DNA from: CAYXUG01 sp964468655
GTDB taxonomy: Bacteria > Fidelibacterota > Marinisomatia > Marinisomatales > CAYXUG01
DNA length: 18,180 bases
Assembly (NCBI GenBank): GCA_964468655.1
Contig: CAYXUG010000042.1
Span: 1-18,180, forward strand
Reading direction: 5' to 3'
The position numbers and the translations under genes are program-made. Positions 7,309 through 15,281 of this stretch are shown in pieces (within the stretch, counting starts at the first letter, position 1; each line of letters begins with the position of its first letter). The notes below the pieces were generated by a model that made no database searches, had not been told where the DNA came from, and was given only the letters and a program-made list of their open reading frames with translations.

Positions 7309-9197
7309 TGTCCCAGATTGTCATTGGAATGGCCGGTCATATTGACCACGGCAAAACCGCCCTTGTCAAGGAATTGACAGGTGTGGATACGGACCGCCTC
7401 CCCGATGAAAAAGCAAGGGGTATGACCATTGATTTGGGGTTTGCATTTCTCACCGAGGATATTACCATCATTGATGTTCCCGGCCACGAAAAATTTATCC
7501 GGAATATGGTTGCCGGAGTCAGTACTGTGGATATTGCTTTGGTAGCTATTGCGGCTGATGACGGCATTATGCCCCAGACAAAAGAGCACGTCGAAATTTT
7601 AAATCTGTTGAATATAAAACATGGATGTATTGTCATTACAAAAGTTGATTTGGTCGAAGACCCGGAATGGCTTGATTTAATGGAGAGTGATATATCGGAT
7701 TTTACGAAGGGTACATTTCTAGAGAACGCGCCCATGGTCCGGGTTTCTTCGACAAAAGGAGAAGGAATTAATGAATTGAAGGAATTGCTTATTAACCTTT
7801 CTGCGAAAGTGGAAACCCGAAAGGACAGGGGATTTTTCCGACTCTATGTGGACCGTGTTTTCCCAAAGAAAGGTTTCGGTACCATTATTACCGGAACGGT
7901 GAACAGCGGTTCATTAAAAAAAGGGGATGAGGTGACCGTCGTTCCTGGAGATTTTTCAGCAAAAGTCCGCGGGGTTCAATCTCATGGCAAGGACGTGCCA
8001 TCAGTGAAAATCGGCGACAGGGCTGCCATAAATCTGGCGGCTGTTGAAAAAGATCAAATCAAACGAGGCACCCAGCTTTCGGAAAAAGGAATTCTAAAAT
8101 CCACCGGACAATTCATCGCAAATTTAAAACTGTTGAAATCATCACCATGGGCACTGAAAAACGGTCACCGGGTTAGAATCCATGTGGGGACAGATGAAGT
8201 CATGGGCAGGATTTATTCTTCGGCGGAAGCGAAAGGGATTATTCTGGAACCGGATGGCGGGTGCACAGCTTTCGTTCGATTGGAAAAACCTGCTGCCATG
8301 GCAATTGATGATCCTGTGATTGTAAGGTCTTATTCTCCCATGGTAACCATCGGTGGCGGAAATGTACTGGATGTGAATCCACCTCGGAAATGGGAATCTT
8401 CAAAGGTGTGGCTGGAAAAACTTGATAAGACAAAGGAAAGTCCGAAGGATCGGTTAACGGCATCCATAGAAGCCCATGCAAATTCGCCAATGACGGTTGA
8501 AGAGTGGAGCAAAAATTGGTATCTCACGAAAGAAAAAATCCTGAAAATTTTCGAAGAGATCAATATTACAACATTCGGTAATAAGAATAATCCCACTGTT
8601 ACCCTTCCAAAGATTACTGAAGCACAAAAACAACATTTATTGGAGAACGTTGAAAAATTTCATAAAGATCAGCCATACAGGCAGGGAATTGCAAAAGATA
8701 CATTGAAACACCAACTCGGTTTCAGCGATGTACTTTTTTCTTTTTTGATTTCTGAACTTGAGGAAAAGGGCGATTTCACAGTTTCAGACGGTCGAATTAA
8801 ATTGGCGTCGTTTCAGGTGAAATTGTCTGATGATATGGATGAATTGTCTGCGAAAATTGTCAAGAGATTTAAAAGTGAAAATAATTTACCATTATTAACA
8901 AAAGAACTTTCTGCCGCTTTAAATATTACTCCGTCACTGGCATTGGAAATACTCCATGTAATGAAAAATGAGAATCAAGTCATCGAAGTCGAGAGAAATT
9001 TTTGGATATTAGCAGATTATATGGAAACCATTAAAAAAAGGATAAGTGATTATTTTGACACACATCAGGCAATGAGTGTGGGCGATTTTAAAACACTCAC
9101 CAAGGCCAGCAGGAAACATGCAATTCCTCTTTTGGAATACCTCGATAATCAGGAATTTACCAGACGTGATGGTGATAAAAGAATATTGGCAAAATGA
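7308..9197 (+). CDS. selB: Selenocysteine-specific elongation factor SelB
   Basis: EF-Tu-like GTPase that carries Sec-tRNA(Sec) to the ribosome and reads the SECIS hairpin next to UGA codons. The 629 residues match the family (E. coli about 614). G motifs are GHIDHGKT (10-17), RGMT (38-41 region), DVPGH (56-60) and TKVD (111-114). EF-Tu-like barrels follow (about 170-360), with RVFPKKGFGTIITGTV marking the first. The C-terminal part from about 385 fits the tandem winged-helix SECIS-binding domain, here 240-odd residues. The ATG overlaps the selA stop and the gene's own stop overlaps the mutS ATG by four bases (ATGA), so the three are probably translated from one mRNA. Confidence 0.96.
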   Translation: MSQIVIGMAGHIDHGKTALVKELTGVDTDRLPDEKARGMTIDLGFAFLTEDITIIDVPGHEKFIRNMVAGVSTVDIALVAIAADDGIMPQTKEHVEILNLLNIKHGCIVITKVDLVEDPEWLDLMESDISDFTKGTFLENAPMVRVSSTKGEGINELKELLINLSAKVETRKDRGFFRLYVDRVFPKKGFGTIITGTVNSGSLKKGDEVTVVPGDFSAKVRGVQSHGKDVPSVKIGDRAAINLAAVEKDQIKRGTQLSEKGILKSTGQFIANLKLLKSSPWALKNGHRVRIHVGTDEVMGRIYSSAEAKGIILEPDGGCTAFVRLEKPAAMAIDDPVIVRSYSPMVTIGGGNVLDVNPPRKWESSKVWLEKLDKTKESPKDRLTASIEAHANSPMTVEEWSKNWYLTKEKILKIFEEINITTFGNKNNPTVTLPKITEAQKQHLLENVEKFHKDQPYRQGIAKDTLKHQLGFSDVLFSFLISELEEKGDFTVSDGRIKLASFQVKLSDDMDELSAKIVKRFKSENNLPLLTKELSAALNITPSLALEILHVMKNENQVIEVERNFWILADYMETIKKRISDYFDTHQAMSVGDFKTLTKASRKHAIPLLEYLDNQEFTRRDGDKRILAK

Positions 9198-11863
9198 GTA
9201 AACTTGAGAAAAAAAGATCAAAAAGATCAGCAGGTCAAATGACACCTCTCATGAAGCAGTATTCTGAAATAAAATCAAAATATCTGGATACGATCCTCCT
9301 TTTCAGGATGGGTGATTTTTATGAAACATTCAATGAAGATGCAAAAACAGTTTCAAAGATTTTAGGCATCACACTGACCAAAAGAGCGAATGGATCAGCT
9401 TCAGAAGTTCCCTTAGCCGGATTTCCCTACCACGCGCTGAATTCCCATCTTTTCAAATTGATACAGGCAGGGAAAAAGGTCGCCATTTGTGAACAGTTGG
9501 AAGACCCAAAACTTGCGAAAAAAATTGTGAAAAGAGGTGTAACTGAAGTCATCACACCTGGGACTGCAATTTCCGAAAATTATCTTCAAAATAAATTAAA
9601 CAACTTTTTGGGAGTCATTCTTGAAAACAAAGGGGAATACGGTCTCGCTTTTATCGATAATTCCACCGGTCAGTTTTTTGTAGGGGAATGTGAAGAAAAA
9701 ACACTCCTTGAAATCTTGTTGAAATTTTCTCCGAAGGAAATGATTGTTTCCAGTGAGTACAAATATGAGTTAACAGACTGGTACAAAAAACTAAGACCAT
9801 TCGTGACTGAAAATGATTCGTGGAGTTTTGATTTTGAAATTTGTCGATCCATTTTACTTGAACATTTCATCACCAAATCACTATCCGGATTTGGATGTGA
9901 TTCTATGACCCTCGGCATTGCAGCAGCTGGCGCCGGCATGCGCTACATTAAGCAGACTCTTTTAGGGGAAGTCAATCATTTGACCAAATTAATCCCTATC
10001 AGAAATGAGGATTTTTTGGGACTTGATGATTTTACCATAAGAAATCTTGAACTGTTTCATTCACTTTCTACTCAAGGAGCGCACGGCACTCTCATCAGCG
10101 TTATGGATAAAACAGTTACATCCGGTGGGGGCAGACTGCTTCGACACAGGTTGAATACGCCATTGACAGATCGTGAAAAAATTGAAAATCGGCTCGCAAA
10201 AGTTGAGGGCTTTTTATCCAAAAATAATGTTAGGAATAAGATTAGCAATAAACTGTCTGAAACATCAGATCTGGAAAGAATTGTGGGGAAAGTGAACAGG
10301 CGGAAAGCCAATCCTAAAGATGTGATTGGTTTGAAGCAAACGTTAATGGTGATTCCGGATATTCAATCTCTATTAAATCAATCCGAAAATTCCAATTTAA
10401 AGGAGTTATCTGATTCATTTTTAAACGCAGACCATATCATAGACAGAATCCAAAATACAATCGTTGATTCACCTCCTTTCGTCATCAGTGCTGGAGGAAT
10501 TATTAAAGAGGGTATTTCTGAGGAATTGGATGAACTGCGAGAAATTTCAAGTGGAGGGAAACAGTGGATTTATGAAATGGAATCCAAGGAAAAGGAAACC
10601 ACTGGAATCACATCATTGAAAGTCGGTTACAATAAAGTGTTCGGCTATTATCTCTCAGTAACCAAAACACATGCGAAAAAAGTCCCCGACACGTGGATTC
10701 GAAAACAGACACTTGTCAACGCAGAGAGATATGTAACCCCGGAATTGAAGGAATATGAGGAAAAAATTCTTACGGCAGATGAAAGAATCGGTGAAATTGA
10801 ACTGGAACTGTTCAATGAATTAAGAGAATGGCTTTTGGAACACGCTGAACTTATTCAGCAAAATGCTGAATTTTTGAATCAAATTGATTTATTTGCATGC
10901 CTTGCATTATTAGCTCAAGAAAATAGATATGTAAAACCGGCATTAAATGATTTTCCGGTAATCAAATTAAAAGAATCTCGCCATCCTGTCATAGAATCCA
11001 TACTGCCGGCAGGAGAAAAATTTGTTGAAAATGACCTTGAATTGTCAGCGGATGATACACAGATTATTCTGTTAACGGGACCGAACATGGCTGGGAAATC
11101 TACCTATCTGAGGCAGGTTGGTCTCATTGTTATCATGGCTCAAATGGGTTCATTTGTACCTGCGGAAAGCGCTGAGATTGGAATTGTTGACAAACTTTTT
11201 ACACGGGTTGGAGCAAGCGATAATCTGGCAGGAGGCGAATCGACATTTCTTGTGGAAATGGTGGAAGCGGCTAATATTTTGAATAACGCTACGCCGAGGA
11301 GTTTGGTCCTGTTCGATGAAATCGGCAGGGGAACCTCAACGTATGACGGCTTGTCACTTGCGTGGGCAATTACAGAATACCTCCACAATACAGCCGAATC
11401 TGCCTGCCTTACTGTTTTTGCCACTCATTACCACGAACTCACTGAACTGGAGAAATTGCTCGAAAGGGTGAAAAACTACAATGTGGCTGTGAAGGAATTT
11501 GGAGATAAAATTGTTTTCTTAAAAAAAATTGTGGAAGGTCCCACGGATAAAAGTTATGGCATCCATGTAGCCCAAATGGCGGGAATTCCCAAACCGGTTA
11601 TTGTTAAAGCGACCCAAATTCTCAACAACCTCACTGGTCAGGACTCTTCTCAAAATCTGTTAACGCATAGTGAATCATTATCAACGGGTTTGGAGGCAGC
11701 GCAGGATTTAACAGATCAAATGGAACTCTTTGCTCAACAAGAATTAGAATTGAAAAAGAAGTTATCCTCTTTGGATTTCGATAATATGACGCCGATGGAA
11801 GCGCTGAAAAAATTAAATGAAATAAAATCTGAATTTGAAATCAAACCTGATTTAGAAATTTGA
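9194..11863 (+). CDS. mutS: DNA mismatch repair protein MutS
   Basis: Mismatch-recognition ATPase that starts methyl-independent or MutH-type repair with MutL. The 889 residues match the family. The mismatch-wedge motif GDFYETF is at 40-46 (F42-Y-E44). Connector, core and clamp domains follow, including TSLKVGYNKVFGYYLSVTK in the core. The ATPase has Walker A GPNMAGKST at 629-637 and Walker B/signature DEIGRGTSTYDG at 708-719. The C-terminal tail ends around the helix TPMEALKKLNEIKSEF, typical of the dimer/tetramer region. It overlaps selB by four bases, an unusual partner, and has only a weak ribosome binding site, so expression may depend on selAB translation. The next gene starts 12 bases after its stop. 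Confidence 0.98.
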   Translation: MSKLEKKRSKRSAGQMTPLMKQYSEIKSKYLDTILLFRMGDFYETFNEDAKTVSKILGITLTKRANGSASEVPLAGFPYHALNSHLFKLIQAGKKVAICEQLEDPKLAKKIVKRGVTEVITPGTAISENYLQNKLNNFLGVILENKGEYGLAFIDNSTGQFFVGECEEKTLLEILLKFSPKEMIVSSEYKYELTDWYKKLRPFVTENDSWSFDFEICRSILLEHFITKSLSGFGCDSMTLGIAAAGAGMRYIKQTLLGEVNHLTKLIPIRNEDFLGLDDFTIRNLELFHSLSTQGAHGTLISVMDKTVTSGGGRLLRHRLNTPLTDREKIENRLAKVEGFLSKNNVRNKISNKLSETSDLERIVGKVNRRKANPKDVIGLKQTLMVIPDIQSLLNQSENSNLKELSDSFLNADHIIDRIQNTIVDSPPFVISAGGIIKEGISEELDELREISSGGKQWIYEMESKEKETTGITSLKVGYNKVFGYYLSVTKTHAKKVPDTWIRKQTLVNAERYVTPELKEYEEKILTADERIGEIELELFNELREWLLEHAELIQQNAEFLNQIDLFACLALLAQENRYVKPALNDFPVIKLKESRHPVIESILPAGEKFVENDLELSADDTQIILLTGPNMAGKSTYLRQVGLIVIMAQMGSFVPAESAEIGIVDKLFTRVGASDNLAGGESTFLVEMVEAANILNNATPRSLVLFDEIGRGTSTYDGLSLAWAITEYLHNTAESACLTVFATHYHELTELEKLLERVKNYNVAVKEFGDKIVFLKKIVEGPTDKSYGIHVAQMAGIPKPVIVKATQILNNLTGQDSSQNLLTHSESLSTGLEAAQDLTDQMELFAQQELELKKKLSSLDFDNMTPMEALKKLNEIKSEFEIKPDLEI

Positions 11864-11875
11864 TCTAAATTTGAA

Positions 11876-12913
11876 ATGAATCAATTCATCACCATATTAA
11901 TATTATCTGCAATTTTTTATACTGATTCTGCAATGGCTGAATCCATCTGGGTTAAATACGGAAATCAAATATACAAAGGTACGGGAGATGCGAAATCGGT
12001 AGCGCTCAGTTTTTCAGAAGTTTCATCTGCTGTGGGACCATTCGCCTCACTGGTCAATCCTGCACGGCTCACGGAAGATACAGATTACACTCTTAACTAC
12101 ACCCATCAGGAAAGATTCTCCGGCATTGTCAATTTTGATCTGGCAGGATGGCATATTAAAAACAATCAACAGTCTAAATGGTCATTGGTGCTTATTCATG
12201 AAGGCGTTCAGCATATCCCAAATACGACTCAAGCGTTGATGGATGCAAATGGAAATGGTGTTATTGATGAAAATGAACGGCTCGATATAGATAAAATTAA
12301 ATTTTTCAATCAGTCCCAATGGGCGGCAATACTCGGCATCGGCACATCAAAAGGATCGTGGAAGTTAGGCGGAAATATTAAAGGACTTTACCATTCACTC
12401 GATGCTCATGCAGGATTTGGTTTAGGGTTCGATTTTGGCGTAAGCAGAAATTTCGGAAAAAATCATTCCATAGGATTTATGATAAAGGATATTACCACAT
12501 CATGGATTGTCTGGGATTCCGGAACAGTGGAGCGAATATTGCCTGAAATTTCGGCGGGTGATCTTTATACACTAAACATTGCACCCTTACGTCTAAAAAT
12601 TAATTTAACCACAATGTTTGAGCTATCTCTTGAAGGGAGAAATCAATCGGAGGATTTTCATCTTTTCGATTACTCAGGAATGTTCAGGAGTGGGATTGAC
12701 TTGCAATACAATGAAAAATTTCACATCCGATTCGGGCGGAACCCACTCACCAAATACAGCGCTGGATTGGGATTCGAATTCCCGGCGGTTGAAATAAACT
12801 ACGCTTTTACTCCATCTCCAATGGGAAGTCTCTTGGGAACGAGTCATTATATTTCAGCGGCGTTGAATCTTCAGTCACTGGAAAGATTGAAAGAAACGCT
12901 GGGTGAGTTGTAA
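11876..12913 (+). CDS. PorV/PorQ-like outer-membrane beta-barrel protein
   Basis: A 345-residue exported protein. The signal peptide (about 1-21) ends at SAMA before ESIWVK. The mature part shows repeated beta strands with glycine/aromatic alternation (SWKLGGNIKGLYHSL, GFGLGFDFGVSRNFG, SAGLGFEFPAVEINYAFTP). The N-terminal pattern GDAKSVALSFSE...GPFASLVNPARL resembles the PorV/PorQ (UPF0164) group by eye. In Bacteroidetes PorV helps the T9SS sortase PorU handle cargo tails. Residues 123-134 (DANGNGVIDENE) form a textbook EF-hand-type calcium loop in a probable extracellular loop. It lies 12 bases after mutS and upstream of two proteins with T9SS tails. Whether it is a secretion factor or a plain porin-like protein cannot be settled from the sequence. 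Confidence 0.7.
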   Translation: MNQFITILILSAIFYTDSAMAESIWVKYGNQIYKGTGDAKSVALSFSEVSSAVGPFASLVNPARLTEDTDYTLNYTHQERFSGIVNFDLAGWHIKNNQQSKWSLVLIHEGVQHIPNTTQALMDANGNGVIDENERLDIDKIKFFNQSQWAAILGIGTSKGSWKLGGNIKGLYHSLDAHAGFGLGFDFGVSRNFGKNHSIGFMIKDITTSWIVWDSGTVERILPEISAGDLYTLNIAPLRLKINLTTMFELSLEGRNQSEDFHLFDYSGMFRSGIDLQYNEKFHIRFGRNPLTKYSAGLGFEFPAVEINYAFTPSPMGSLLGTSHYISAALNLQSLERLKETLGEL

Positions 12914-12941
12914 ATAGTTTGCAATAAATCAAAACAATAGA

Positions 12942-12947
12942 AGGAGA
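12942..12947 (+). promoter_or_regulatory. Shine-Dalgarno AGGAGA supporting a GTG start
   Basis: AGGAGA sits 7 bases before the GTG at 12955. It fixes the start of the split amidotransferase-like gene directly before a signal peptide (MKNIAKLALLVTLAL). It is among the strongest ribosome binding sites in the window, which argues that the gene is still translated. Confidence 0.65.
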
Positions 12948-12954
12948 ACAAAAA

Positions 12955-13395
12955 GTGAAAAACATAGCAAAACTCGCATTATTGGTTACTCTCGCATTAA
13001 CACCAGATTCGGCGCATTCCAGCAGATTATGGTGTGCACTGGCAAATGACAATTATGACATTGTTCACAATTGGAATCGATATAGAGTAGAGGCGCATCT
13101 CGATGAGCTTGACGAACAAGGTAACTGGCCTCATATTAATGGAATGTACTATCATCTTGATTCTTTTGGCGATGGTAGTGGAGATGGTGATGGGAATGGG
13201 AACGTGTGGAGAAGCTCTCATCCACCCCATCATGGTCTCGAAGAAGAGGACTATGAAGATGCGGTGGATGAGATCACCAACAGACCTGGCGTTACCCTTG
13301 CGATGGGACACGTGAGACTTGCAAGTTCCGGTTGCGGTGATGATGGCCAGAATTTTCCTCCAAATCCACACCCATTTTTTTTTCATAACCGATGA
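12955..13395 (+). CDS. Exported class II glutamine amidotransferase-like protein, 5' part (frame broken at T9)
   Basis: The first 146 residues of a secreted Ntn-hydrolase-type protein. The signal peptide is about 1-22 with a plausible cleavage after A20-H21-S22, leaving S23-R-L-W-C as the mature N-terminus. Family enzymes start Cys-Arg-Leu-(Leu/Trp), so Ser stands where the catalytic Cys is expected. A Gly/Asp-rich loop (72-82) may bind metal. GHVRLASSGCG at 118-128 is the conserved GHxRxAS/T motif of the amidotransferase core. The frame ends at TGA 13393-13395, shortly after a run of nine T. The conserved HPF motif (139-141) is read in this frame, and its continuation FAHNG is read in the other frame. 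Deleting one T joins them into a 770-residue protein. The product as encoded would be truncated unless frame is restored. Confidence 0.8.
   Translation: MKNIAKLALLVTLALTPDSAHSSRLWCALANDNYDIVHNWNRYRVEAHLDELDEQGNWPHINGMYYHLDSFGDGSGDGDGNGNVWRSSHPPHHGLEEEDYEDAVDEITNRPGVTLAMGHVRLASSGCGDDGQNFPPNPHPFFFHNR
13375..13383 (+). other. Homopolymer run of nine T at the frame break
   Basis: Upstream of the run the amidotransferase motifs are in frame 1; immediately downstream they are in frame 2. With eight T the codons read Pro-Phe-Phe-Phe-Ile-Thr-Asp and the conserved block is uninterrupted. Candidates are a sequencing or assembly indel, phase variation by slipped-strand mispairing, RNA-polymerase slippage on the T/U run, or a recent inactivating mutation. 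The sequence alone cannot separate these. Confidence 0.85.
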
Positions 13396-15268
13396 TGGTA
13401 CCTCATTCACCTTTGCTCACAATGGTACGCTCGAAGATAAGAAATCATTGAGGAACTTAATAACTATTGAGTGGATGGAAGAAAATCAAGAACCCCAGAC
13501 ATTTGAGGATTATGGATGTGGAGGTAATTGGAGGATCGCCGAAGACGAGGTTGAAGATTGCTTGGAAGACTGCGAGTGGAATTGTGAGGAGGAATGTGAA
13601 CCTGGTTTAGAACATGTGATTGATTCTGAATTGTATTTTTTCTGGATAATGAAAAATATCTTACTTTACGCTAATGGGAATGTTTTGGAAGGTATCCATC
13701 TTGCTCTATCCAATTCTGAGTTTAAATCAATAACCTGGGGTGAACACAAGAACTTCATTTTTTCTGATGGCAATGCAATTTGGGCATTCAGGTCGTCGCC
13801 CGATACACAGCAAGATTGCTATTGGACCCCCAGTTACTGCCATAGTCTATACTGGATTTCAGAGGATGACAATTATCGGCACTACAAGGCTGTAATGACC
13901 CAGCCACCTACTTCAGGTGCTGGCGACTGGAATTGGATGTATGACCGGCAACTTGTCTATCTGCCCAGAGATAACGAACCAATTGTCATTAGTGGGTTTG
14001 ATAATCTGACAGGCGTTGAAATGAAAACTTTCCATTCGAACTGGAATTGGGTCGGCTTTCCAAGACTTGTGGATAATGAAGATGGGGAAGCTGGTAATAA
14101 CCCTGACTCGGTTGAGGATATTTTCAATGTAGTAGAAGATGAAATAAATGAAATTACACTTATAGGTAACGAATCCGGTGTCGAAATATCAGCCCAATGG
14201 AATGGAGAATTTTGGGATTTATCAGGTGGTTTAACAGGAGTTGAAAGTAGCAAGGGTTATAAGGTGGAAATGCCGGAAGATCAGGAGCAATATGACGTTC
14301 CCTTCTCCGGTGCCAGAGTGTCTGAAGATACACCTATTAACCTCGTAGAAGGTGAGAATTGGGTGCCTTATTTTATTTTAGAACCCCAACGTTTTACCGA
14401 TGCATTTCCTGAAGAAGTATTAGAAAAAGTCCAAACCATAAAATCAGAAAATTGGTTTATTTACAAGAACTACAATGGTCAGTTTATTTCAAATCAGATC
14501 TGCATGGAAATGTATATGGATGGCGGCAGCGTTTTAGATTGCCATAAGCTATACTATGGCTCAATGTATGAAGTTGTGGTTGATGAAAATATACAGCTTA
14601 TCTGGAATAATACCGATGAGGATAATAATTCAATCGAACCTCCACCTCCTTTTGTCTCTGAAAGATTCCCATTCGAAAAGAAAAAAGATTATCTCCCCGT
14701 TGTTATTGAATCCGTTGAAACTGAAAATGAAATTGAAGAAATAGGCGCTAAGAAAATTGACAAGTATGTGGGGGCTGAATTTGTGGGCGGTTTTCCGGTT
14801 AACATGCGTGTATATGATAATAATTTAACTGACCTTATTTTTGAAACTGCCGGAAAGAATGATGGTTTGGGTAAGCAGACAGATACAGCAACAAATAATC
14901 GTTTACTGGGTATTTCTCAATCCCGTGTTGAAAATGGTATAGTCTTTGTTCAGTTAACAGATATTGGAGATGTACCAATAGAGAGTCCAAAATTGTTTTC
15001 TCTGGTATCCGCATATCCCAATCCAATGAATCCGGGGATGGAGATTCATTTCAATTTAATGAAAGACGCTGAGGTTGAACTGGGTATTTATGATATTTTA
15101 GGACGGAAATTGACAACCCTTGTGAACGGTAGCTTAATTACCGGAAACCATTCCTATCAATGGTATGGTAAAGATGAAAACGGTACTGCGGTATCCAGCG
15201 GGATTTACTTCTATCGTTTACAGAGTGATGGAGAGGTGATCCAAAATAAAATTATGCTGCTAAAATAG
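13376..15268 (+). CDS. Class II glutamine amidotransferase-like protein, 3' part, with T9SS type A sorting domain
   Basis: This is the continuation of the gene starting at 12955; there is no good start of its own. Residues are numbered for the joined 770-residue protein. FAHNG at 153-157 holds the Asn-Gly expected to form the oxyanion hole. D223-S-E225 and NFIFSDGNAIWAFR (about 266-279) complete the amidotransferase fold, which ends near 345. A cysteine ladder C202, C206, C210, C214 sits in an acidic insertion at about 185-217. Two copies of a tryptophan-rich module follow (about 361-439, NWNWVGFPR to GYKVEM; and 464-541, ENWVPYFI to YEVVV). The last 90 residues (681-770) are a T9SS type A sorting domain: AYPNPMNP, YDILGRKLTTL, SSGIYFYRLQ. 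The protein is probably surface-attached or released. Family assignment is good; substrate and activity are unknown. Confidence 0.8.
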   Translation, partial: FFFITDDGTSFTFAHNGTLEDKKSLRNLITIEWMEENQEPQTFEDYGCGGNWRIAEDEVEDCLEDCEWNCEEECEPGLEHVIDSELYFFWIMKNILLYANGNVLEGIHLALSNSEFKSITWGEHKNFIFSDGNAIWAFRSSPDTQQDCYWTPSYCHSLYWISEDDNYRHYKAVMTQPPTSGAGDWNWMYDRQLVYLPRDNEPIVISGFDNLTGVEMKTFHSNWNWVGFPRLVDNEDGEAGNNPDSVEDIFNVVEDEINEITLIGNESGVEISAQWNGEFWDLSGGLTGVESSKGYKVEMPEDQEQYDVPFSGARVSEDTPINLVEGENWVPYFILEPQRFTDAFPEEVLEKVQTIKSENWFIYKNYNGQFISNQICMEMYMDGGSVLDCHKLYYGSMYEVVVDENIQLIWNNTDEDNNSIEPPPPFVSERFPFEKKKDYLPVVIESVETENEIEEIGAKKIDKYVGAEFVGGFPVNMRVYDNNLTDLIFETAGKNDGLGKQTDTATNNRLLGISQSRVENGIVFVQLTDIGDVPIESPKLFSLVSAYPNPMNPGMEIHFNLMKDAEVELGIYDILGRKLTTLVNGSLITGNHSYQWYGKDENGTAVSSGIYFYRLQSDGEVIQNKIMLLK

Positions 15269-15281
15269 AAAAGATGAAACA

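Noticed and set aside
13319..13375. Independent start of the second amidotransferase-like frame at TTG 13319
   Set aside because: The residues from 13319 to the T run match nothing in the family, while the other frame holds GHVRLAS over the same bases; there is also no ribosome binding site.
13384..13445. Selenocysteine read-through of the TGA at 13393-13395, suggested by selA/selB in the window
   Set aside because: Reading on in the same frame gives unrelated residues and another stop within about 60 bases, whereas the conserved amidotransferase sequence continues in the other frame. A frame change explains the data; a Sec codon does not.
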